Origin: Amyelois transitella
Taxonomy: Eukaryota > Arthropoda > Insecta > Lepidoptera > Pyralidae
DNA length: 64,000 nt
Assembly: GCF_032362555.1 (NCBI RefSeq)
Contig: NC_083530.1
Coordinates: 6,230,001 to 6,294,000 of the forward strand
Direction: 5' to 3'
The notes beneath the pieces were generated by a model. That model was not told the DNA's origin. It did no database searches and was given only the letters and a program-made list of their open reading frames with translations. The translations under genes were made by a program, and so were the position numbers. Positions 21,501 through 33,500 of this stretch are shown one piece after another (within the stretch, counting starts at the first letter, position 1; every line of letters starts with the position of its first letter).

Positions 21501-24500
21501 CCAAGAGTCAAAAAGTCTATTGCACATTCGTAGATCTGGAAAAGGCCTATGACAGAGTTGAGAGGAATGAATTGTGGTCAGCACTTTCTATGCATGGGGT
21601 GAGCAGTCTCTTAATACGAGCACTGAAATCCTTATATGAGGATTCGAGTGCTTGTGTCAGGATAAACGGAGCGCACACTGAGTGGTTTAAGATTGAGAAA
21701 GGCGTTAGGCAAGGATGTGTTGCGTCACCGTGGCTGTTCAACCTATTTATGGATAGCTGTTTGACAGATTTGAAAGAGTCTAAAAGTGGATTAAGGATGA
21801 ATGAGTTACTCGTCAAATGTCTGCTCTATGCCGACGATCAGGTTATACTGGCGTCATCAGCGGAGGAATTACAGGAGATGGTAAACTGTATGCATGAAGC
21901 TTTAAAAGAGAAAGGAATGAAAGTGAACGTAAGTAAAACTAAAACACTGGTTTTTGAAATGGAGAAAGAAATGACAGCATGTAATATTTTGATTGGAGGA
22001 GAAAAAGTGGAGCAAGTGAAAGAGTTTGTATATCTAGGATCAAAGTTTACATCAGATGGCAAGTATGATAGTGATATTGAAAGGAGAGTGAACGCGGGGA
22101 ACATGGTGAATGGAGCTTTGCATGCCTTTATGAGCAGTCAGAAACTATCCGAAAAGGCTCGACTGGCTGTGCACAGGGGCGTGTTGGTCCCGACATTAAT
22201 GTATGGGAGTGAAAGTTGGGTATGGCAAAAGAAGCATGAAAGCAGAATAAATGCAGTGGAAATGAGAGCGTTAAGGAGTATGATGGGTGTGAAATTGAGT
22301 GACAGGATAAGGAACAGCGTGATAAGGGAATGTTGTGATGTGAAAGAAGATGTAGTTACAGGAATAGAAAAGGGTATGTTAAGATGGTTCGGTCATGTGG
22401 AGAGGATGAATGAAAGCAGGTTGACTAAGCAGATATACAAGGAGAGTGTGGAGGGAAAGGTCGGAGTGGGAAGACCTAGACGAACGTATCTTGATCAAAT
22501 TAAGGACGTCCTGGTAAAGGGTCAGGTCAAAAGTACCCGAAACCGCCGAGCTTGTATGAAGAGAGTTATGAATGTGGACGAAGCGAAAGAAGTATGCAGA
22601 GATCGTGGCAAGTGGAAAGAGGTAGTCTCTGCCTACCCCTCCGGGAAAGAGGCGTGATTTTATGTATGTATGTATGTACTCCTTTTAACTTTGTCAGGCA
22701 CTTGGTCGTTTGAACTTCGCCCAGTACCCGTTCCCACGCTATGAAATCACTAAAGCAGTTTCATAAAGTGTTTAATAAGAGACTTATGCATGGGAAAGCG
22801 TAGGTCCATCGTGCGAACCATAGAAATCGGAATAATGTGAGATACTAGAAATGCCACATTTTATTTTTAACTCTAGGAAATATGTGTCGCCGCTTCGAAA
22901 CGAATGCAGTATTCTGCGCTATTATAAAGCTGTCATAATTAAATTCAAAATTTAAAAATAATAAGAAACGTTATGGCGACTATGATGGACCGTTGTGACG
23001 TCACATTTACTAGTATTACTTCGTTCAATCCGTGAGAAAATATCGTGATGAAACCTGCACATTCAGGCAACGAGATATGTACCTATCCATGATACAATAC
23101 GTGTAAGGAAAGTTTACCGCGATCAGACGGGAGTTACATACAAACATATATAATCACGTCTAAACCCTTTGCGAGGAAGATAGAGCCAATAATATCGAAA
23201 ATACTGATAGGCCACGTTCAGCTGTTTGGCTGACTGATAGAATTGAGATTCAATTCAAAGTGACAGGTTGCGTCGCCTAAAAGAAGAATCCCAAGTTTAT
23301 AAGCCTATTCCTTAGTTGCCTTTTACTATATCTATGGCAAAGAGATGGAGTGGTCCTATTACTTTTTCTATTGGTGCCGGGAACCACACGGCACTAGAAC
23401 AGACGGGAGTTGCTTGATATAAAAACCTCACTCACCAGGACCATGGTAAAAGGCACACCCCGGGCTCTTCTCCAGAGACGTGTTATTTGCCACTTCTATA
23501 GGCTTCAATTATTTAAAGTTCTATGGTGCGAATGGACCTTTGATTAGTCCGTTTTGCAAACGCCCTGATTTACACGGGTTCGCAAAGAACTGCCTATTAA
23601 GTCTTCGCGATTGTAAACTTAATCTTGATGAACAAGTACTAACATGTTGAGAAATATTCTAATGTTTTACATATCTTCATTACGTAACGTCTTTATCCTT
23701 TAAAGAGTAGACAGAGCTAAAAGTAAATGATGGAATTGAGATCCGCATCACTCTTCCCTGATACATATACATATAATCACGTCTATATCTCTTGCGGGGT
23801 AGACAGAGCCAACAGTCTTGAAAAGACTTGATAGGCCACGTTCAGCTATTTGGCTTTAAGATAGAATTGAGATTCAAATAGTGACAGGTTGCTAGCCCAT
23901 CGCCTAAATGAAGAATCACAAGTTTATAAGCCTACCCCTTAGTCGCCTCGTGATACATTTAACATGGGATTTACAAGGCAAGAGTGAATAAGTACTATTT
24001 GAACTTGCGTACACCATTTTTAAGCTTACCTCCTGGCAGATTGAGGTGAAGCGCACTTTAATCTATTACAAAAAGAAATAATTACAATTTACTAGCTCAT
24101 CGCCTAAAATAATCTTAAGCTTATTGGCTTTTCCCTTTATTGACTTCTACTTTTTAGACAAGCGGCTGGTACACACTATGTTTTTTTCGCTACCACACCA
24201 TGGAAGCTTTTTTTCTTCTCTCCTGATGTATCTCGTATCCGTCCCAACCCATATCATCCAGATTTTCTTTGACTAGTTCGTGGGCGTCACTCCGTACATA
24301 GGTACATCTTAACCTTAACATTCTCCTTGCGGGATAAACAGAGCCAACAGTCTTGAAAAACTGACAGGCTACGTTCAGCTGTTTGGCTTAATGATAGAAC
24401 TGACATTCAAATATTCTATTCTAAGTTTAATTAATATTGTGAAGTTGACGTTGTTGAAGAAAATGCTGCAGTGCAGTTTGTTACCGCTTCTTCTGCACTG

Positions 24501-27500
24501 ACGCTTTGGAAGCGGCAGTAAACTTAGTTTTTAAGTAATTTATTTGACGTCAACCAATGTTGTTTAACCATACGTTTTGACAATTATTAAGCGATATATT
24601 GTATCCTATAGTAATGAATAAAAATTTTGAATTTGAATTTGAATATGTCACTATTGTTGCTAGCCCTTCGCCTAAAAGAAGAATCACAATTAAGACCGTT
24701 CTAGTTTCGCGTCGCGTCGTATCGAATCTGTACGATCATTTCTATTGTATTCTAATGTCTATGCCCACAAGTAGCTTTCGACCTTAAAGCTCAAAGCTTA
24801 AGATATATTTTACTGTTGCAGAAATGTAGTGGAATGCCCGAAGGTCAGAAATGAAATTATTTGTATGTAATTACTGGATGGTTATCGATCGTCTATGAAG
24901 GCCGATATTTTTTTATATACATACATAACATCAGGCTTGTTTCCTGGAGGGGTCGGCGGAGACTACATCTTTCCAATTGCAAAGAACCATGCATAGTTCT
25001 TTTGCTTCATCCACATTCATAACTCTCTTTACACACATACATAATATAATCACGTCTATATCCCATGAGAACAGAGCCAACAGTCTTGAAAAGACTGAAA
25101 GGTCACGTTCAGCTGTACGGCTTAGTGATGGAATTGAAATTCAAATAGTGACAGGTCGCCAGCCCATAGCCTGTAAGAAGAATTCCAAGTTTATTAGCCA
25201 TTCCCTTAGTCTTCTTTATGACAATAGAAAGTTGGCTATATTATAGCTGAAACATTGGAATACGAGGAACATTGTGCCGTATGTTCAACACCTTATAAGG
25301 CGAACTCCAAATATAAATATGTGATCTAAGTATATTCTTAGCTTTGTATTGTATTCAGTCATGCGCAGTTATTAAATACTAGCTGTGCCCGCGACTTCGT
25401 CTGCGTGGTATAGTTATTTTAGGCATCATTGAAGCCCTCAAGGATGAATAATTTTCCCCGTTTTTTTCACATTTTCCATTATTCCTTCGCTTCTAATAGT
25501 TGCAGCGTGTAATATAGCCTAAAGCGTTCCTCGATAAATGGTCTATTCAACGCAAAAAGAATTTTTCAATTCGCGCGTTCAAACAAACAAGCTTTATAAT
25601 ATTAGTAGAGATATAAAGTCGTTATTAATCATATTATTTGGAAATCCTGACACGCCTGCATCCCCGACAGCCGTAAATGTGCATGCCTGGCATCATAAGC
25701 GATACATCATAATTAAAATTAAAGACGAAGTCACGGGCAACGGTTAGTTAATTAAATGAGAACTTAACGCGTAGATTCTACATAATCTAGTGAAATTAGT
25801 AATCTACTTTATAAAACAAAACATAAAGATGGTTATCTGGCATTCCCATCGCGAATGTGGTCTTGTCAAGAGCGTATCAGATTTGTACAATTGTACATTC
25901 GGATATGGTATGTTACATAAGTACTACAATTGTGTTGAAGATTCGGAATGATTCATTAAGGTTCAATCTCATTATGGCAGTCTATCTCTTTCTAGCTGCT
26001 TCTTCTGCACTGACGCTTTCGAGGTGATTAGTTTAAACTAATTATTTGACATCAACCAACTTTGTGAAACCAAAAGATATGACAATTATTAAGTGACGTT
26101 CAAAATGTCCCATAATAATGATTAAAAAAAAATTAAATTTATATTTTAATATCTTTATATACATACATACATACCATCACGCCTGTTTCCCATTGGGGTA
26201 GGCAGAGACTGTGGAATTCCACTCGCTACGATCCTAACAGACCTCTCCCGCTTCCTCCACACTCATTACTCTTTTCATGCATATTCGACGATTACGGGTA
26301 CTCCTAACATCTCCCTTTTTCTGAAAGTTCGATGAGGCCGGCTCTGTCCCACTTTTACAGTTATCTAGGTATCTTTACTATCCTACTAATATTATAAATG
26401 CGAAAGTTTGTATGTCAGTATAGATGTTTGTTACTCTTTCACGCAAAAACTACTGAAATTTGTAATCCAGGTAGCTGAAGACCCAGAATAATATATAGGC
26501 TACCTACTTTTTATCCCGGAGTTCCCGCGGGATTGATAGGGTTTCCACGCGGACGAAGTCGCGGGCGGCCTCTAGTATTAAGTAAATAGTCACCCAGAAC
26601 ATCATTGAAGAAGGCATCTGCTCCAGATCTTCGGAAACACGATAACATCACCCAATCCTGTGGGAGCGCATTACAGTGACGTGGGAAATAGCAACTTAAT
26701 TACATCATTACATAACTTGGGAACTCTCCCATAAATAAGTTACACATAAGTGTTGCTTCGAATCTTGTGGGTTATATTTAACCTCGTTTCAAGATGTCCG
26801 TCTGTCTAGACTGCGACTAGGTAACTTTAAAACTTTTAAATTGTCTTCGGAAAAATAGTTAATAACTACCAAAAATATCCCTTTTTCCAACTGCTTGCGA
26901 AACTGAGTTGCCACGGCGGCTGAAAGGAATTGGTGGATATCAAACGCATTACTAGCGTCGTAGCTTAGCACAGTCTTGTGCCATATTCGCTCTATCTACC
27001 TCGTCAAGAATGAAGATGTTTGTGGCTCGTTTTATCCCGCGGAAGATTTGTTTTTTAAGAAATTTCAGTTACCTAAAATTTTATTAATACATGCATATGG
27101 TCACGTCTATATCCCTTGCGGGGTAGACAGAGCCAACAATCTTGAAAAGACTGAATGGCCACATTCAGCTATTTGGCTTAATGATAGAATTGAGATTCAA
27201 ATAGTGACAGGTTGCTAGCCCATCGCCTATAAAAGAATCCCAAGTTTGTAAGCCTATCCCTAAGTCGCCTTTTACGACATCCATGAGAAAGAGATGGAGT
27301 GGTCCTATTCTGTTTTGTATTGGTGCCGGGAACCACACGGCAAAATAGTTAATACCTACCAAAAATATCCCTTTTTCCAACTGCTTGCGAAACTGAGTTG
27401 CCACGGCGGCTGAAAGGAATTGGTGGATATCAAACGCATTACTAGCGTCGTAGCTTAGCACAGTCTTGTGCCTTATTCGCTCTATCTACCTCGTTAAGAA

Positions 27501-30500
27501 TGAAGATGTTTGTGGCTCGTTTTATACAGCGGAAGATTTGTTTTTTAAGAAATTTCAGTTACCTAAAATTTTATTAATACATGCATATGCATATGGTCAC
27601 GTTTATATCCCTTGCGGGGTGGACAGAGCCAACAGTCTTGAAAAGACTGAATGGCCACGTTCAGCTATTTGGCTTAATGATAGAATTTAGATTCAAATAG
27701 TGACAGGTTGCTAGACCATCGCCTAAAGAAACCCAGGTTTTACAAACCTGGGTATGCCTATCCCTTAGTCGCCTTTTACGACATCCATGGTAAAGAGATG
27801 GAGTGGTCCTATTCTTTTTGTCAATAGTGCCGGGAACCACACGGCACTAAAATTTGATTCGTTTTAATTTCAGTTGTTCAGCGTGACGCTCCTGGCCGCG
27901 TTGGCTAACTGCGAGCCGCCTGTGACGGGGTACAATTACCAACCCAACAGGAACTACCAGGGATACCAACCCAGCAATAACTACCTGCCTCCCACCACAG
28001 GTACGCTTGTCTTTATCCTTTACGGGTCAGACGTAGCCAACAGTGTCGGCAAGACTGAAACACCTCGTTCAACTGAATGGTTTAATATTTAAGTTTAAGT
28101 TCAATTATCCACAGGTTACTACCCCATCGCCTAAAAGAAGAATCCCAAATTTCCTCTTCAGCCTCCTGGTCTTAGTCCCGGTTACGTCCTTACCTTTCTG
28201 TATAAAAGGTGTGCCAGTGAGAGACCAATTCCCATAATGGTAATGGCCGAGATAGAATTTAAACCTGGTCTCCACGCCCATTAACACGCATTTTAGTGGG
28301 GCATCTTTACCGTTCGACCACAGACGCTGGAACAACCTAATAGAAACTACCAGCCGGAAGACAGGGCTAAACGTTTTGAAAAGTCTAAAATGCCGCGTTC
28401 AGCATGATGGAATTATAATTCAGATAGTGACAGCTTTCTCTTAAAGAAGAATATGTACCTACTTTTACAGTATTCCCAGGAATATAAAAGTAACCATATT
28501 CTTGAAAAACTTATTCTTCTTTCAGGATACAGTCCCCCCACTAATAACTACTTACCGCCGAGTTCGTTTGGCTCCCAAGGAGGATCTTTTGGCCCCAATC
28601 ATGGCGGCTCGTTTGGATCTAATCACGGCTTCGGCTCCGGCGATCAGGGCTCGTATGACCACGGTCAGAGTCATGGTGGGCATGGACACGATAATGAAGA
28701 GGTAAGACATTTACTGATAAACATAATATGGGCACTTAGAAAATCTCGCTTCATTCCCGAAGTTGTAAGCAGAGGCAGATTTGAACACGCCTCGATTTGC
28801 ATACTTCTTTCGGTTCATCCACATTCATTCTCTCTTCATGCAAACACGTCGGTTTAGGGTACTCTTGACCTGACAATTTGCCAGGACGTCTTTGATTCGA
28901 TGAATGCTACTTAATGACAGGTTGATATACTTTGAAGAAAATGTAAAGAAGAGTTACAAGTATTAAGCTTCTTTTTGACCCTTTAATTTTGTTCTTTTCT
29001 ACGTTACCAGACGAAACAATGGTTATAATAAGTATTAATAAATAAGAAAAAAATAAATAACAATAAATACAAGAACACAATTTCTCACAAGATCAAGTTT
29101 TCTTACGCCTGTATAAGAAGTATGCACTCACAGGTTTCAACCTATAAATGTTATTATCTTCAGAATAAAACACGTCCCCGTAGTCTCCGAATATTATGCT
29201 TCTAGGATCGAAATGTAGATCTGCAATTTTTTCTGCTGTACCGTTAACGCAATTAATATTATAAAGTCCGTTTTCAGCTACACCATAAGTTTTCTCTTCT
29301 CCGACAATGAAATTATACACTCTAGATAAATCGACATTTTTCACAATATCTCCATCTTTTGTAAAACAAAACAGACCGCACATCGTCACAAAATGTACAT
29401 TTCTTTTGTTGTCCACTTCGAAATCAATAACAGTTTTCATGTCTCCGACTAAAACTGCAGTTTGCCCTTCATTATATAACTTGTAAATCCTATGGTTATT
29501 TGCATCGATGATGTAAATAACATTGTTTCTTATAACGATCTTCATAATATTCATATTGTACAAACCAATATTAGTAGCCCTGTTGGACAAGGGATCGTAT
29601 TTATAAAGTCCATTTTCTGAACCGAAGTAAACCTCACCAGTTTCAGTGTCCACTGCTGTAGCTTTGTTCGTGGCAATACCTTCTATTTTGACAGCTCGTT
29701 TAGTTACAACATTGATGTAAGCACGTCCAGAGTTCTTTAAGTTATCATCCATGTACATGAAAAAGAGGTTTCTGCTGGAGGAATCGTATGCTAATTCTTT
29801 AGGCGAGTCGAATTTATTTGTCAGCAATTCTTTTTTATAAAGTCTGCCACCGATTCTGTCTATAGGTTCTTCACTTAAGTAAATTTCTTGCGTAGCGCCC
29901 GCGCTCACTAACAACAAAATAATGTATTTCAGTTTGTCAAACATGATTTTTTTACAAGCGTTTGTTACGTCTGGCCACGCGTGATTAACTAAAGCTCTTC
30001 ATATCTCGCCCGCTTAATTGTATACATGACAGTATCAGATGACATTTTACACAATTAAGACCGTACATCTTAGCAATAAGGTCTTATTTATGTCATTGAT
30101 ATATTGTTGTTCATCCTTCGCGTTGTATTATGAGATGTTATGATAACAAGTTAGGGGTCATTTTTATTGATACGTATTTCTAGGAATGTGTTGGTGTTGC
30201 AATTGAAGTAATTATAGCGCATATTATCAGCATAACTTGCATTTTACTGTTGTTTCTCCTCTAAATTGCAATTTTTTTGTATTTTGAGTAGTCGACGACT
30301 ATGACAATCTGTTGTAGCCAGAGACTAAAATAGTACAATTTAGCATTTGGCGTCTTTTGGTAAAATTACATAAGTCACGCCTTATATTTTTATCCTGATT
30401 TTAAATAAATTAGTCTTACAATTATTTCTCGATTGATTATTATGTGCAAGCTGTCGTGCCTATTCTATTAGACAGTTAAAGTATTTAATGTTGAATCTAT

Positions 30501-33500
30501 ATAAGAGTGGAATTTCCATGAAGTTATCTTTACCATTACCCACCTCTTGTAATCATCCTTCCTCATCAGATCTTTATTTGAATTGAAGAAAGACCTTGAA
30601 TTCTTTGCGTCAGTAAATCTGCTCTTATCGTAACGGACGGACAAACCAAATTATTCGTGTAATTATTATTTTTTTATCTCATTTATTGCTTGGTAAATCC
30701 GTGTTTATTTCTGATACTGCATGTTGTTTTGTATTCTGAATAATCAGAATTCAAGATTTGGGATTTCCTCCCAGCTTCTCTGTTACTGTCTCTGCAATAC
30801 CAAGGGTAGGACTTTATTAGTAATTCGAGTGAGTTGGATTTCAATCTGCAAGATTGGGTCTAAGGTGGTATACGAGATAATGTAATGCCTACTTACTTTT
30901 GCTATAGAATTCCCTTGATTGCAAATATCAGGGAACATAAAAATGGGAAGGGAATTCCAGATTTTAGCAGTTGTAATGATAAAATTTGATCGCGAAGTGC
31001 GTCGATTTGAGCTTTCGTGTATCACCTTCGACCTCATATTGATTACCTTTACGTAAATTGGGGTCATACGATCCTTAATTTAAAAAATGTGTTACATGTT
31101 GTTATTGAATGTCACAATCTTACCATTAAAATTTTACAAATATGATAATTTTGAACTTGCTTTGTTGTTGTCGTTTAATGCGGGTTACAATTCGCAATGC
31201 TTCTTTTCAAATCTTGGTTTTTATGACTCTTTAGTATGCGTATGGCGTAATCTTGTAAGTAGTTATTCCTTTTTTATTGACCTGACCACATAATTTAGTT
31301 ATTGTTAGTACCTTTCTTTCCGCTTTGTTGTTATCTGAGGGAGTGACTTTATGCATGAGTGTGGATGATTAAGGAAGATCAATCATGTGCATTCTCAATT
31401 TACATATTAGAAAATAAATTACCTAACTAGCTCTAGTTGGAAAGGAATTATCAATTTGCCGCATAAGTAGTTGCGCAGAAAGGAATTCGATTCATGTCCT
31501 ATTTTAATAATAAATGCATTTCTAAACACAAGTTCAAAACAAGATTATGGAAAATTGATTGAAGAAAATTTAAAGTTTATTTAAAATACAATTTATTACC
31601 TAATAAGCTTAACAACAATTGATTCCATCGGGAGCTTAGTTCTGGAGAACCAAGCTAAATATCAGCCAAGATATCAGCTCCACTACCAAGCTCCCTGCTA
31701 AATTCATTAAGCAAAAGCTTGTTACAAACTTATAGAATACAAGGCTGAAGAATATACATTCGATACAAAGCAACACCCAAGTCTTAATTTTTCGTGTCTA
31801 GTTAAACCATTTTGACATCATAATCTTTTTCATACATAAAATAAAATTAAACAATCTTGATACGTCCTATTGCTGAAAAGAACATATAAAAAAATAAACT
31901 ATGGTTAATCGCAAATCTTATTTCATCTTGCTTGCTTCTTCTCACGGCTATAAATTAATTTATATATGCTTTATTATTATAGTAGGTACGTAAAGAAATT
32001 GGCTGTACATTCGGTACTAATTTAAGGTCCTCGTGAATTTTGCTGTAGTTACATTTAATCCAACTTACTATCTGTACACTGTTCTTAAATGATAATTTAA
32101 TTGTCAGAGCCTCACAATAATTATTCGTGATTAACAAGAATTTTCCGGAATCAGTCTCACTAATCTTGTGGCATCAGAATATATTATGTTATTACTACTG
32201 TCAAACGCTAGACCAAATGCATCATCAATTTGCAAAACACTATCCAAGGAATTAGTATCTGTATTCAAAACAAAAATACCAGTTTGCAAACAAATATGTA
32301 CTTTCCCTCGTGTATCAATAGCAATTCCTCTTATACCATTATCTGTTCTTTCTTGTTCTTTATAAACAGTTGCTGTTGACGTACCTTTTCTCTGTCCGTA
32401 AAAGCCTGTAGCGTTAGTGAAATACATGACATCATTGGAGTCTATAACGAAGTGGTCCACTTTAGTATCTTGCAAATCTTTAAACCTAGACACCTCACCG
32501 TAGGATAGCGTATACAGAAACTGTGATGGAAACACTGAAAAGTACAAGACGTCTTTGAAAAACACATTCCAAATATCACTGCCTTTTTCTCCGATTGCCT
32601 CTGATTTGTGTGTGCTGTAATCGTATTTGTAAAGTCCGTCGCTGCCACCGATGTAGACGTCGTTAGTTGCTTCATCAACAGTTTGTGCAAAGCCGTTAGG
32701 TACATCATCTATTGTTTTAAATTCTTCAGTTTTGAGATTTAACCTCGCAGATATAAAGTTGTCTGAGTTTTCGACGACATTGTAACTAAAATATAGAACG
32801 TCTTTGCTACGATCCACGGTTAACAGATAAGGTCTATCCATGTTCTCCTTCAGAACTTCTTCCCTATGATGCACGCCATTTATTTCGACTCCGCCACAAT
32901 TATTTTCATTTCCGTCTTCTTTTATAACAGCAGCTTGACTGATTACCAGAATTGATAAAATTATAATGAGTTTCATTATGACCTGTAAAATCAAATAAAT
33001 TTTGTTCAGTTTCAACTTATGCACTAAAATCTCATCACGTAATGAATACAAAATACCCACGTGATTAAGAATTTCTTATATCTGATTTGTCTAAATAATT
33101 TCCACTATTACTTCATGATAATGATTAATTTCAATTTAATTTGTAAAACGAGTCAAGAAACTCACCGCGTTTTGTCGTAGCCTTTAGATAACTGGATGGC
33201 GGAATCCTCTAAGCGTTCAACTACGATTACTTCAAATGTTATTTTTTGATTTCCAACTACTGTGGAGTAGACTTATATGATTTATCACCACTGCGTATTT
33301 CAAAGCTGTGTGGTTCCCGACGCCAATAGAAATAGAATAGGACCATTCGATCTCTTTCCCACGGATGTCGTAAAAGGCAACTAAGGGATAGGCTTATAGA
33401 CTTGAGATTCTTCTTTTAGGCGACGGGCTAGCAACCTGTCACTTATATGAATCTCAATTCTATCAGTAAACCACACAGCTGAACGTTATTATCGGTATAT

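Larger units (their letters stand above)
26852..27847 (+). repeat. Tandem duplication, ~490-bp unit containing an S1 copy
   Basis: Unit 1 is 26,852-27,341 and unit 2 is 27,342-27,847. Each has ~240 bp of non-repeat sequence (TTTCCAACTGCTTGCGAAAC, AATGAAGATGTTTGTGGCTC) followed by an antisense S1. The units are nearly identical in the unique part. It ends 26 bp before the acceptor of cuticle exon 2. Confidence 0.9.

Noticed and set aside
32977..33060. Using the longer open frame (start at 33,060) for the second ommochrome-binding-like gene.
   Set aside because: A consensus acceptor lies at 32,983 and the signal peptide begins properly at the ATG at 32,976. The extra 28 residues are intron-derived.
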